This document shows positions 20,056 through 29,225 of a DNA stretch of 64,000 nucleotides, one piece after another. The stretch covers positions 38,541 to 102,540 of the forward strand of contig JAUHYC010000008.1 of the NCBI GenBank assembly GCA_030426685.1. The letters run 5' to 3'. The stretch's first letter is position 1. The number at the start of each line of letters is the position of its first letter. This stretch comes from Alphaproteobacteria bacterium (GTDB lineage Bacteria > Pseudomonadota > Alphaproteobacteria > Rhodobacterales > Rhodobacteraceae). The position numbers and the translations under genes are program-made. The notes beneath the pieces were generated by a model that saw only the letters and a program-made list of their open reading frames with translations, was not told the DNA's origin and did no database searches.

Positions 20056-21318
20056 TTAGCCATTTTCCATTTGATAACGCAGGGCGGTCGACACGATGTC
20101 GCGCCATTCGCCCGATTGCTGCATGATTGCCAGGCCCTGGTTGAGCGTCTCAAGAATCGCTTCCCCATCCGGATTATCCTTGTGGGTCATGACGTTAAGC
20201 GACTTGATTGCTGCCAGATTGGGGTTTTCGACGACCTGATGTTCGTAACCCAGGCGCCCAATGGCCTCGACGGCCAGATGAGCCTCGATCGCGACGATAT
20301 CAGCGGCACCGTTCATGACCGCGTGAAAGCAATCGTCGGGCGAGACCGGGCGCATCAGTTTGATTACAGGTTCATAGAGGCCCACCGCATCCATATGCGA
20401 CAAGGACCATCCTTCTGGTCGGCAGATTGTTGTGCCCACGAAATCCGCATAGGTCAGAGTTTCTTCGTAGCCAGAGCCGCCTTTGGCGAAGAACGTATCC
20501 ACAACTTCGTAGAACGGGTTGGAGAAGTTGTAGGTTTCGCAACGCGTACGGTCGCTTTCGGACAGGGCCTCGGCTTCTTCGCAATTTGGTCGCGACCATG
20601 GGAATGTGGCGTCAAAAGCCAAGGTTGGCATCAACAGGTCCAGATGCGAGGACCAGTCGTTCACGAACTGGATTTTATAAGGCTGCTCGGGCGCAGCGCG
20701 CAGCATCGCGGTCTCGACCAAATCCGTGTAGAGACCGCGGTTTGGCAGCGCCTCATCCGTGAAGGGTGCGTAGTTTCCGCCTGTGATCAGAAGAAGCTGA
20801 CGATCGCGGATTTCCGGGCGTTCGCCACCATCCGCATTGCGGATCAGCGCTGCACCTTCCGCACGCGCGGCTTCGATCTCTTTCTTGGCCTCTGCCTTGG
20901 CTGCAATTACGGCATCTTCGCTGGCCTTCTTCGCTTCGGCTTCGGCGGCGGCCACGCGGGCCTCGGCTTCAGCGATGGCTTTTGCTGCGCGCTCTTCCGC
21001 TGCCTTGACCAGTTCTGATGCCATTTCCGCCGCCATGCGACCGGCTTCGGTGTCTGGTATTGAAGGCGCGCGGCCAACATCTTCAAGACAAGGGAAAGTC
21101 AGTATATCGCCAACTCGAATGACATTGGGGTTCGAACCGATGACATCGCGGTTTGCATCATAGATTAGCCGGTAGTCTTCGGTTGCGTAGACCTCGATGG
21201 CCAGTTCCCGCAGGCTGTCGCCGCGCTGAATCTCGTAGGTCGAACACGCTTCTTGCGCCGAGGCCGCCCCTGTTGCGGCCGTAAGAGCCAGGCTGGAAAT
21301 GATCAGATGGTTTCTCAT
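20056..21318 (-). CDS. Secreted LysM plus solute-binding-domain protein with Ala/Glu/Lys helix
   Basis: Predicted periplasmic protein of 420 residues: signal peptide ending ATGAASAQEA, LysM domain (YEIQRGDSLRELAIEVYA to about residue 75), then a long Ala/Glu/Lys-rich helix (about 85-150, repeats such as AEAEARVAAAEAEAKKA) likely to be a coiled coil. A family-3 binding-like domain follows (about 165-415). The last domain shares motifs with the downstream paralogue (FVNDWSSHLDLLMP versus FVDDWSSHLDTLLP), so they arose by duplication. It lies 23 bp after the PP2C gene in the same direction. Role inferred: wall-bound sensor or spacer feeding the kinase system. Confidence 0.82.
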   Translation of the reverse strand: MRNHLIISSLALTAATGAASAQEACSTYEIQRGDSLRELAIEVYATEDYRLIYDANRDVIGSNPNVIRVGDILTFPCLEDVGRAPSIPDTEAGRMAAEMASELVKAAEERAAKAIAEAEARVAAAEAEAKKASEDAVIAAKAEAKKEIEAARAEGAALIRNADGGERPEIRDRQLLLITGGNYAPFTDEALPNRGLYTDLVETAMLRAAPEQPYKIQFVNDWSSHLDLLMPTLAFDATFPWSRPNCEEAEALSESDRTRCETYNFSNPFYEVVDTFFAKGGSGYEETLTYADFVGTTICRPEGWSLSHMDAVGLYEPVIKLMRPVSPDDCFHAVMNGAADIVAIEAHLAVEAIGRLGYEHQVVENPNLAAIKSLNVMTHKDNPDGEAILETLNQGLAIMQQSGEWRDIVSTALRYQMENG

Positions 21319-21341
21319 GTTGTCCTGTTTCTCTGACTTGT

Positions 21342-22121
21342 TTATGTCTGCGCCGGTTTGACAACGGCGATTGAAATATTGTCCTGATCCGGGTCGGCCT
21401 TGGCATGCAACGCTTGCAAAAGCGCATCCGCTATATCACGGGCCGGCGAGTGTGCATGCGCACCCAGCAGGGCCTTGATCTCGGCATTGCTGAGGTACTG
21501 AAGCCCGTCGCTGCCGAGGATCAGAATATCTGCGGGATTCAGCCCCATGGGCTGTTCGGGACAATCAACTTTGGGGATCGCCGCACCCATGATCACTGAT
21601 GTCAGCTGATTGCGATCGGGGTGGGTCTGCGCCTCTTCTTCGGTGAGCAAGCCCTGCGCCAGTTGCGCGTCGATCTTCGGGGCCATCGAGTGATCCTCGT
21701 TGATCTGGGTCAGGGTTCCACCGCGGAAAAGGTATAACGGACTGTCGCCAATCGAGATCCAGAACAGTTTCTGGTTCATGAACAGGGTGCCCAGCAAGGT
21801 TGAACCAAGCTGAAACCCCGTGGTTTCGCCATGGCTCGCCACTTCGGCATTTGCCTGCATGGCTGCCATGGGCAGGGCGTCGAGCAGAGCACCCTCGGTC
21901 ACGTCAGCGTTGTCGAGCTGCGCGTCCAGCGCATTTTGCCAGGCTGAGATTACCAACTCTGATGCAACCTCGCCCGCATCATGACCGCCCATGCCGTCGG
22001 CCACGACGACATATCCCGCGTTTGCCGAGTCAAAGAACCGTGCGGCAATCGCATCTTCCTGCGTGTCGCGCTGACCCTGGTCCAGGATCAGGGCAATATC
22101 ATATGCTGGGGTCGCCAGCAT
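21342..22121 (-). CDS. PP2C-family Ser/Thr protein phosphatase
   Basis: Cytosolic metal-dependent phosphatase of 259 residues, expected to reverse phosphorylation by the kinase at 23317-25491. The PP2C metal-site motifs are all present: GQRDTQEDA, VVADGMGGHDAGEVAS, ISIGDSPLYLFRGG, ILGSDGLQYLS and a C-terminal DQDNISIAVV. Length equals a bare catalytic domain. Its ATG overlaps the FHA gene stop by one base (TAATG), which indicates translational coupling. Together with FHA and kinase genes it makes the writer-reader-eraser triad known from T6SS clusters, but no T6SS gene is present. Confidence 0.93.
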   Translation of the reverse strand: MLATPAYDIALILDQGQRDTQEDAIAARFFDSANAGYVVVADGMGGHDAGEVASELVISAWQNALDAQLDNADVTEGALLDALPMAAMQANAEVASHGETTGFQLGSTLLGTLFMNQKLFWISIGDSPLYLFRGGTLTQINEDHSMAPKIDAQLAQGLLTEEEAQTHPDRNQLTSVIMGAAIPKVDCPEQPMGLNPADILILGSDGLQYLSNAEIKALLGAHAHSPARDIADALLQALHAKADPDQDNISIAVVKPAQT

Positions 22122-23113
22122 TAATCGGCATCCCGCCAGTCAAAGCCATCATCGCAGAAAGCCGTAAAGCGGATCGAGGTTTCGCTGATGCGAATGAGGT
22201 CACCGCTGGACAAGGCAAGGGTGCTGAGCACGGGCTTTCCGTTCAGGCGCACCAGGTTGGCCTTGCCGCCATGGCCCAGATAACATTTTCGATCTTCGGG
22301 GTCATAGGCGATCACCGCGTGGTTGCTGCGCGAGATACCGGTATCTCCGAAATCCAGCTGAATGGCCTGATCATCATTGCGGCCGATCTGCATCAGACCT
22401 TCGGTCAACGTGATGCAAGCACCACGGCCCGGACCGGATGTCACGACCAGCCAGCCCACTGGGTAGGTCTGCTGGGCGGCCTCGGCCTTGGCGACCGGTT
22501 CAGCGGTTTCCATGAGGTCCTGAACATGCGTGTCGGCGCGTTCGAAGCCAAGGAAAGTGGTCTTCACGCGCGAACGACGATCTTCTGCTGGGGCAGGGGC
22601 CGCCACAGGTTCAGGTGTGTCCTCCACCGGCGTGGGTTCGAGGGTTTCCGTCACCGGAGCAGGCTCGGGTTCTGCAACGATTTCCGGCTCAGCCGGGACT
22701 TCGGCGATCTCTTCTGGTTCGGGTGTGGCGACCTCTTCCGCGACCGATGCCAGCACGTTCTCTTCGACCATCTCAACCGTCTCCTCGACAGTCTGGTGAA
22801 GAGTTACGATCTGGTCGTCATCCTCAGCTGCCTCGGATGCAGCAACTTCTTCTTCTGCGGTCTGCGAAGCTTGGACCTCGGCAGGTTGTTCATTTTCGAA
22901 ATTGGGCATCGAGTCTTCGGGGATCAGTTCGTCGGTATCCTCGTAGCTTTCGGTGGCCATACTGCCACCACCCAGTGCTGCCCGGAGGGCGTTGAAGTCC
23001 GCAATCGGTTCTGGTTTCTCGTCCTGTACGGCTTCGGGTTCAGCGGCGGTTTCTTCTTTCGGCTTGCCGGCACCTTCGAGAAGCCGGCTCAGAGGGCTTT
23101 TGTATTTGAACAT
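22121..23113 (-). CDS. FHA-domain protein with long acidic N-terminus
   Basis: Phosphothreonine-binding reader of 330 residues. Residues about 30-200 are low-complexity and rich in Glu, Pro, Ala and Val, with Thr scattered through. The C-terminal 110 residues form an FHA domain (core LMQIGRNDDQAIQLDF, then GISRSNHAVIAYD). The R-N pair and S-R-S-N-H motif are the phosphopeptide-contacting residues, and both are intact. The N-terminus starts MFKYKSPLSRLLEG and has no signal or membrane segment. It likely docks on the phosphorylated kinase or on phosphorylated cluster proteins. Confidence 0.88.
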   Translation of the reverse strand: MFKYKSPLSRLLEGAGKPKEETAAEPEAVQDEKPEPIADFNALRAALGGGSMATESYEDTDELIPEDSMPNFENEQPAEVQASQTAEEEVAASEAAEDDDQIVTLHQTVEETVEMVEENVLASVAEEVATPEPEEIAEVPAEPEIVAEPEPAPVTETLEPTPVEDTPEPVAAPAPAEDRRSRVKTTFLGFERADTHVQDLMETAEPVAKAEAAQQTYPVGWLVVTSGPGRGACITLTEGLMQIGRNDDQAIQLDFGDTGISRSNHAVIAYDPEDRKCYLGHGGKANLVRLNGKPVLSTLALSSGDLIRISETSIRFTAFCDDGFDWRDAD

Positions 23114-23316
23114 GGTGTCGACACCTTCTTGAATTCTGGCGCGGGGTTCATCCCGCGGGGCTGCTACAAACCACTGCGCAACGCGCGCAGAAGCACCGAT
23201 GAAAGGAAAACAGAGACACTTGTAACTTCGCGACGGGCCGGTTCCCGACGGGGTGGCGGTTTTGGCGCCACCCTCAGCACAAACACACTGGCGATTTTCA
23301 CACGAACCGGATTGAA

Positions 23317-25491
23317 CTACTCCTGCGCAAGCTGCATGACCGCAGCGACTTCACCGCCATTGCGCAGAACATTCAGGCGCGCTTGGGGCTGATTTTCGGA
23401 GACAAGCTGGGCCAGGATGCCATCGAGACTTTCGGGCGTATCCACGGCCGCTCCGGTCTGTGCTTCGTGCAGCAGGATGTCACCGCGCTTTAGACTTCCA
23501 GCCGCTTTCAGGGGAACCTCTGTGACGACGGTCTGCCATCCGGCGTCACCGGCATGGCGCACATCAAATGAATATCCGTTCTGCAGGCCGAACATGCGGT
23601 AGGCGGGCAGGGCCAACAATCCGTTTTTCGCCCGTGTCTGTCCCAGCGGTCGGTAACGGGCAGCCACGCGGACATACCCATCGGGATCGACCGTGAAATC
23701 ATCCAGAACCTGCGCCGCAAGCGAAGCATTGGCCTGGATCGGTTCGCCGTTGAGCGTAAAGATCGTCGCGCCACGCTCGACCCATTCGCCGATCACAGAC
23801 ATATCCTGACCGGCGTCGACACCGTTGATCGCGATGACGTTGCCGGTTGAGCTGCGGCGCTTGGATATGGCGAAGGGAATTTCGATGTCCCAATGGCCAA
23901 ACGCCACCTGATCCTGTACCAGATTCACTGGCTCCGGCGCTACTTCAATTGGTACTGAAACCGGAGCAACAGCAACCTCCTCTTCCACCGTGGCGACAGG
24001 CGCTTCAACGTCTGCAGGTGCATCTGTTACGGCGGCATCTTCCAGCGCTGTTTGCGTCTGCTCGACAGGTTGTTCTTGCGCTGCTTCTGGTTCCGGTGCC
24101 AAAGCGGGTTCGGCCGTTTGCGGCTCTGATGCGGCTTCGGCGGTCTGCTCGACCGGTTCCGGTTCAGCTGTTGCGGGCGCCGGAGCGGCCGGAGCCTGTG
24201 CTGTAACCGGTGTCGCCTCGGGTGACGCTCGATCACCCGACATTACGAAATACCCTCCGGTGGCGAGTGCGGCGACAACCACCACTGCCCCGGCAATCAA
24301 TTTTCCGCTGCCACCCGAGCCGCTTTTCACGATGGTGTCGACAGCTGCGACGCCTTCATCTTGAGGCACAAATTTGGCCAGTTCGTCTTCGGTTTTTTCT
24401 CCGTTACCGAGCGTCAGATCCGAATTTCCAGCCAATAGGGCGGTCACGACCGCTTCGGCGTTTTCGCTTTCGGCCTTGATGCGTTCTTTTTCCGCCTGTT
24501 CGTCCTTGCGGTCCATGCCAACGATGACCGAGACCGGACGATAGGCAAACGTATCGAACATGACACCCGGTCCGCGGAACATGCGCAACCAGTCCAGAGC
24601 TGATTGCAGGCGGTCGGTCGCGTGGACTTCCATCGCCTTGTCGATCGCTTCCAGGAACCCGTCAGGGTAGCCTTTGAAACGACCTGCAAGCGGCGAATAG
24701 GGGTCTTCCTGGCCGTTGTTGAATGCATTCAGACGCGATTGGCCATCGATGGGACGCTCGCCACTGATGGAGTGGTAGAGCGTGGCCGCCAGCACATAGA
24801 GGTCGCTGCTCGGGCCCTGATCAGCGCCACGAACGTAGAATTCATGCGGAGAATATCCATCCTTGATCACGCGCAGCGTCAGCAGGGCAGCTGATTTGTT
24901 TGCGGCCTGTTCCCGCGCCGCGCCAAAATCGATCAGGATCGGTTCGCCATTCTCATCGATCAGAATGTTATCGGGCGAGATATCGCGATGCAGCATTCCA
25001 CTCTGGTGGATAAAGGACACCGCCGACAGCATCTTCTCGGTGACCTGAACGATAAAGTCCGGTCCGCTCTTGTTGTCGGGAGTCTCGACATAATCCAGCA
25101 GATCGCATCCCCGGATCAAATCCATTGCGATATAGGCGGTGTTGTTGTCCTCGAATACCTGATGCACGTCGACGATATTGGGATGTACCAGCCGCGCATG
25201 GTTGCGGGCTTCCTGGATGAACAGGTCAATAATCGCGCGCAGATCGTCCTTGTGATCTGGATTGGCAGGCTCAACCAGATCGCCATTCCGCTGGCAGAGC
25301 GCACCTGGATAGCATTCCTTGATGACAACATCCCGGTCCAGGCTATCGCGTGCGAGATAGGTAATTCCAAAACCGCCGTTGCTCAGAAAGCGGAGGATTT
25401 CATACTGACCGCGCAACAGCTTTGCGCCGGGTTGCAGCCCGTCTATCTGTGGTTCGTCGTGCGCTGTGCCGACAGCCTGGTTGTGACTCAT
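23317..25491 (-). CDS. Transmembrane Ser/Thr protein kinase with PDZ-like periplasmic region
   Basis: Kinase of 724 residues. An N-terminal Hanks-type domain (about 28-305) has a Gly loop at 38-47 (NGGFGITYLA), Lys58, HRD at 168-170, Asn175 and DFG at 188-190, so it should be active. A Glu/Lys-rich juxtamembrane stretch is followed by one membrane helix at about 398-417, a Pro/Ala/Glu linker to about 520, and a 200-residue C-terminal periplasmic part. That part contains stretches resembling PDZ carboxylate loops and helices (for example LKRGDILLHEAQ). The signal would be read outside and phosphorylation done inside. It lies 203 bp upstream of the FHA and PP2C genes. Confidence 0.9.
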   Translation of the reverse strand: MSHNQAVGTAHDEPQIDGLQPGAKLLRGQYEILRFLSNGGFGITYLARDSLDRDVVIKECYPGALCQRNGDLVEPANPDHKDDLRAIIDLFIQEARNHARLVHPNIVDVHQVFEDNNTAYIAMDLIRGCDLLDYVETPDNKSGPDFIVQVTEKMLSAVSFIHQSGMLHRDISPDNILIDENGEPILIDFGAAREQAANKSAALLTLRVIKDGYSPHEFYVRGADQGPSSDLYVLAATLYHSISGERPIDGQSRLNAFNNGQEDPYSPLAGRFKGYPDGFLEAIDKAMEVHATDRLQSALDWLRMFRGPGVMFDTFAYRPVSVIVGMDRKDEQAEKERIKAESENAEAVVTALLAGNSDLTLGNGEKTEDELAKFVPQDEGVAAVDTIVKSGSGGSGKLIAGAVVVVAALATGGYFVMSGDRASPEATPVTAQAPAAPAPATAEPEPVEQTAEAASEPQTAEPALAPEPEAAQEQPVEQTQTALEDAAVTDAPADVEAPVATVEEEVAVAPVSVPIEVAPEPVNLVQDQVAFGHWDIEIPFAISKRRSSTGNVIAINGVDAGQDMSVIGEWVERGATIFTLNGEPIQANASLAAQVLDDFTVDPDGYVRVAARYRPLGQTRAKNGLLALPAYRMFGLQNGYSFDVRHAGDAGWQTVVTEVPLKAAGSLKRGDILLHEAQTGAAVDTPESLDGILAQLVSENQPQARLNVLRNGGEVAAVMQLAQE

Positions 25492-25829
25492 ATCTTCCCG
25501 CCCATATCATTCGTTTTGCGGCACGGATAACAGAGGCATCACCCCGGAAACTCACAACCAAATACAACCGCAGGACACTTGAGACGGTTAGACGTTTCAA
25601 ATTTGACTTTATTGGGGCCGCCTGATGGCTTCACTAAGGATCAAAAATCCAACGGTCGCCTATATTGTGTTATCCTACATCGCCAATACTAAATATGGTA
25701 TAATGCGAGTGAACATCTTGGATTTTATCTCAGAAAAATTACCGGTTGGTCCACGAATTCGAAACAATAATCACCCGATTCTGGCCACGCCGAATCGCTG
25801 CTTGGCAGCTCAATTATAGCGGGAGGGGA
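25492..25829. other. Intergenic gap between dynamin operon and kinase
   Basis: This 338-bp spacer has an AT-rich centre (about 25590-25790). It probably holds the kinase promoter and the end of the upstream dynamin transcript. Short frames here lack ribosome sites and coding character. No strong hairpin was seen, so read-through from the dynamin genes into the kinase is possible. Confidence 0.5.
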
Positions 25830-27119
25830 TCAGGTGCCGGTTCTGGGCGGTGCCGAGGCAACCGTGCTTCCGGCCCAGGCGAGGTTGTCGCTGAGCTGCG
25901 CGAGAATGCTGATTGCATCTTTCAACGGAGCATCTCCGCTTTCGAACTGCAATAACAACAGCAGGTCGGTCGCCTTTTCGAATTCAGCGGGAATCCAGCC
26001 AGCTTCAGGATCGATCTCAGCGCCGGAATCCAGCCGTTCGGCAAAGTCCTCGACGATTTCCTGACAGCTTTGCAGAAAGGCGGCAGGTTCGATCTCAGAG
26101 CTTTCGCGTAGATCATTATAAATGCTCGCTATGGCGGCCAACCAGTCTTCGAGAATGGGATTGTCCAGCGGGGGCAGGGCGGATTCCAGGCTGGCATGTA
26201 CAGCCTTACCACCCGCATCAACATCAGCGACCGGTTCAGGGCCAGAGATTTCTTCCAGATAGGGCAGGAAATCCTGCTCCAGATCTTTGCGTGCGGCTTC
26301 GAGGTCGTGCTGGCGGTGATCAGAGGCCAGGCGCAGGACCTGCTCGGCCAAATTCTGACCACCACAGATTTCCCAAAGCTCAAAATCAGGTTCGGGTTCC
26401 TGCTCCATTGCCTTTACGGCGACCGGAGTTCCGATGGGAACCACAGACCGGAACATGCCGTCTTTCTCCTTGTTCAGGCGTCCCACGACGCGATCCAGCG
26501 CGTCGCGTACGGGCGGCAGATCGGCATGGGTCACAGCTAGCAGGCTGTTATCGCGTAGTTTTTGTGGCACCTTTGACCACAAATGACGCTCGGTCTCGCG
26601 CCAGGCATTTGTCCCGTTGGTGCACCAGATTGCGCAGTCCACATAATCCAGCAACTCCAGCGTCTGCTTATATGTGTCATCCAGAGCCCCTGCGCCGGGC
26701 AGATCGAACAATGAGATTTCCTGCAGGGCAGGGGTATTCAGCCCGACCGAAATGAAATCGGGGTTGTCCGCAGCCGCTTTTTCCAACGCGATGCCAGAAT
26801 AGACCTTGGGTTCCTTGTTCCACCAGCCAACGGTAGTTTCCGGCGCTTCTGCATAGGCCACGATAACCAGCGGCAGCTTAAGGTGCTGCGGCCCGGTGGG
26901 CAGGATATCAGCACCCGCCAGCATGTTTGCGAGGCTGGATTTACCTGCGCCAAACTCCCCGGCAAACCCGATCGACACCGCATTCGAAAGCCGCTCGGCA
27001 TGGGCCAGCGCGCGCGTGCGCAACTCTTCCAGCTCAGCCGAGGGGGCTTCTTTTTCGGTGGCGGTCAAAAAGCGCTCCAACTGGCGCACTTCTTGCTCGG
27101 TTCCGGGGAATTCAATCAT
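25830..27119 (-). CDS. Dynamin-like GTPase A (short type)
   Basis: Bacterial dynamin-superfamily GTPase of 429 residues. P-loop GEFGAGKS at 54-61, G3 DLPG at 139-142 and G4-like T-H-A-D at 197-200. Between G3 and G4 is the motif CTNGTNAWRETE, shared almost exactly with the GTPase at 30571-32253, so the two are paralogues. The C-terminal half is helical and acidic. Its ATG overlaps the stop of the B-type GTPase gene (ATGA), strong evidence that A and B are made together, as in two-component dynamin pairs of other bacteria. Likely role: membrane tethering or remodelling with B. Confidence 0.85.
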   Translation of the reverse strand: MIEFPGTEQEVRQLERFLTATEKEAPSAELEELRTRALAHAERLSNAVSIGFAGEFGAGKSSLANMLAGADILPTGPQHLKLPLVIVAYAEAPETTVGWWNKEPKVYSGIALEKAAADNPDFISVGLNTPALQEISLFDLPGAGALDDTYKQTLELLDYVDCAIWCTNGTNAWRETERHLWSKVPQKLRDNSLLAVTHADLPPVRDALDRVVGRLNKEKDGMFRSVVPIGTPVAVKAMEQEPEPDFELWEICGGQNLAEQVLRLASDHRQHDLEAARKDLEQDFLPYLEEISGPEPVADVDAGGKAVHASLESALPPLDNPILEDWLAAIASIYNDLRESSEIEPAAFLQSCQEIVEDFAERLDSGAEIDPEAGWIPAEFEKATDLLLLLQFESGDAPLKDAISILAQLSDNLAWAGSTVASAPPRTGT

Positions 27120-29155
27120 TCTGCAGCCTCTGCCTGTCGAGTGTCTAATGGTGTCATGCCGTCGACTGATCCCAGCTCATCCGCGATGCGGCGGGCCTGA
27201 TCGACGGCGCGCTGCGCTTCTGCACGTGCGTTGGTCCCGTCCCCCGCACGATGTTCAAGATGCCCGGCCAGCAGCGCCAAATAGTGATCCAGAACGGTCT
27301 GCAACCTTTCTGTCAGATCACCGCGGGCGGTGTCTACAAGATCGTCGCCGATCATCTCAAATTCCTGCACGATCATCTTTTCCGCGCGGTTCAGTACGCT
27401 GCGGCGCGAGATCAGACGCGATAGCCAGGTCACGCGCAGTTCGACCGTGATACCACGGGTCAGCGCAGTTGTGTCCGGGCGGAACCAGCGTACGGCGCTG
27501 GTGTTCATCCGATTGTCTACCGGTTCCTGCCAGCCGGGCAGGGCGCGCAGGGCGGCGTTGCTCTGCATGTCGATGGCATAAAGTTCACTCAACATCCGCT
27601 GGCGTACGACTTGCGTTGCGCCCTGCACAAGCTCACGCATCCGTTCACGCAGAGGGGTGAAGTTCAGTTCAGTATCGCCGTCCTTGGCCAAAAGCGGCGA
27701 GTTCCCGTCCGGTCCGCGCACTACGATCGAGACCGCTTCGGCCACGGTGTCATCCATCACGCCGCGTAGATTGGCCAACACGTTGTCCATGTCGTCGGTG
27801 ATGGCTTCGGTTTTCTCTGCAATCAAAGCGCGCAGGTCAGCCAGAGTCTTATTGTTTTCATCCACGTCAGCAGTGTCAGGCCCATCCTGTTCTTCTATTG
27901 CGCGCAGACGGGCGGAGCTGCGTTCAAGCTCGCCCTGTGCAAAGCTGTTGAGATGCTGCCACGCCATGTTCAGTTGTTCCTGACGCGGACCTTCGGTCAG
28001 TGCTTTGGTAACGTGACGGCGCAAATCCGGCAGACCCGAAGCAATCATCGCGGCAAAACGCAACACGCCTTCACGGCTGATCGGGCCGGGGCCTTGCTTG
28101 ATCTCTTCAACACCGGCCAGATACTGCTTCATCTGTTCAGGGTGGGCGCGTAGCCAGGCTAAGATCTCATCGTGGTCGATGCCCGTCTCATCGCCGGTCA
28201 GCGCATAATGCGCCCATTGAGCGCTGCCCATCAGTACATCGATGTCCGAGTTCCCCAGAGCCTGTTCCAGCCCACCCAATACATCAGCGCGCACTTTGGA
28301 CGCATCCTCGGCACCACCACCCAGCTCATCCACACGATTGATGAACACCACGATCTGCCCCAGTTCCAACGCCTGCATCAGACGGAACAGCTTTAGATCG
28401 GCACGCGAAAGAGCCTGATGGGCGGACAAGACGACCACAAAGAAATCAGATTGCTTGAGGTACTGGCGCGAGATTTCTTCGCGGATCAGCAACGGGTCAT
28501 TCACCCCAGGCGTATCGGTAACAGTCACCGGATACGGGAAATGACCGATGTCGAAATAGACCTCTGCCTTGCGGGTGATATCACTGTAAAGACCCCGGTC
28601 TGATCCGGGGTCGTATTGGCCTTCATCGGTCGGGTCATCGCCGGCACAGACATAGCGGGCAAGATCGTCCGATGTCAGCTCATCCAGATCGTGGTGCTGG
28701 CCCAGCAGATGTTTGTAGCTTTCACCCAAGCGCAGTTTGGCGCGGGTCTTCATCGCCTCGACCTGCTCTTCGATCATCTCGCGCTTATAGCTGTCCTCTT
28801 CATCCGGGAACATATTGCGCAGTTCTTCGCCCTCGGCGATCAGGGCTTGCCACTGGCGGTTGTCGAAGAAGTGAAATTCGGCACCCGACGTCCGGCCTGA
28901 GGGATGGCCGAAATGCATGTCGGTGATCACAGTCGTCCAGGGGTTCACGTCTGAGGGCAAATACTCTGCCTGACCAGTGAAGCCATTGATCAGGCGGGAT
29001 TTCCCAGCTTTGATCTGTCCTACGAAGGCGATTGAAGGTTTGAGGTTCGACAGGTTGTCAATGATCCTCGAGATAAACTGACGTGTTTCGTCATTGCTCA
29101 TCCCGTTCATGTCTTCTGCGATGCGAATAAGCTCGCGGCGGTTCAGTTCACTCAT
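27116..29155 (-). CDS. Dynamin-like GTPase B (long type)
   Basis: Dynamin-family GTPase of 679 residues. P-loop GQIKAGKS at 46-53, SDVNPWT at 68-74 (switch I region), DTPGVND at 214-220 and NRVDE at 273-277. A long helical stalk follows, then a hydrophobic, basic segment near residue 590 (ELRVTWLSRLISRR) that may be the membrane-contacting paddle. Shared motifs with the gene at 32262-34262 (SDVNPWT, RYVC-GD, DTPGVND, GSAQWA) identify it as a paralogue. It is coupled to A by a 4-bp overlap. Confidence 0.88.
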   Translation of the reverse strand: MSELNRRELIRIAEDMNGMSNDETRQFISRIIDNLSNLKPSIAFVGQIKAGKSRLINGFTGQAEYLPSDVNPWTTVITDMHFGHPSGRTSGAEFHFFDNRQWQALIAEGEELRNMFPDEEDSYKREMIEEQVEAMKTRAKLRLGESYKHLLGQHHDLDELTSDDLARYVCAGDDPTDEGQYDPGSDRGLYSDITRKAEVYFDIGHFPYPVTVTDTPGVNDPLLIREEISRQYLKQSDFFVVVLSAHQALSRADLKLFRLMQALELGQIVVFINRVDELGGGAEDASKVRADVLGGLEQALGNSDIDVLMGSAQWAHYALTGDETGIDHDEILAWLRAHPEQMKQYLAGVEEIKQGPGPISREGVLRFAAMIASGLPDLRRHVTKALTEGPRQEQLNMAWQHLNSFAQGELERSSARLRAIEEQDGPDTADVDENNKTLADLRALIAEKTEAITDDMDNVLANLRGVMDDTVAEAVSIVVRGPDGNSPLLAKDGDTELNFTPLRERMRELVQGATQVVRQRMLSELYAIDMQSNAALRALPGWQEPVDNRMNTSAVRWFRPDTTALTRGITVELRVTWLSRLISRRSVLNRAEKMIVQEFEMIGDDLVDTARGDLTERLQTVLDHYLALLAGHLEHRAGDGTNARAEAQRAVDQARRIADELGSVDGMTPLDTRQAEAAE

Positions 29156-29225
29156 AAGATATACCCTGGTAACTCGTATTTTAGATTTTACTTCACAAAA
29201 TGGATACTATTAGGCGGGAACGCGG

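Noticed and set aside
20056..21318. ABC importer binding protein with adjacent permease
   Set aside because: A binding-protein domain is present, but no permease or ATPase is within 15 kb, and the LysM/coiled-coil fusion is unlike importer components.
21800..23392. 530-codon plus-strand frame across the PP2C, FHA and kinase 3' region
   Set aside because: It spans three real minus-strand genes and the spacer between them, and has no domain signal.
18905..25491. T6SS regulatory locus (PpkA/PppA/Fha)
   Set aside because: The kinase-FHA-PP2C triad fits, but no tss/vgr/hcp/clpV gene appears in the window, and the neighbours are dynamins and LysM proteins.
25625..25819. 64-codon plus-strand frame in the kinase/dynamin gap
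   Set aside because: No ribosome site, composition typical of AT-rich non-coding DNA.
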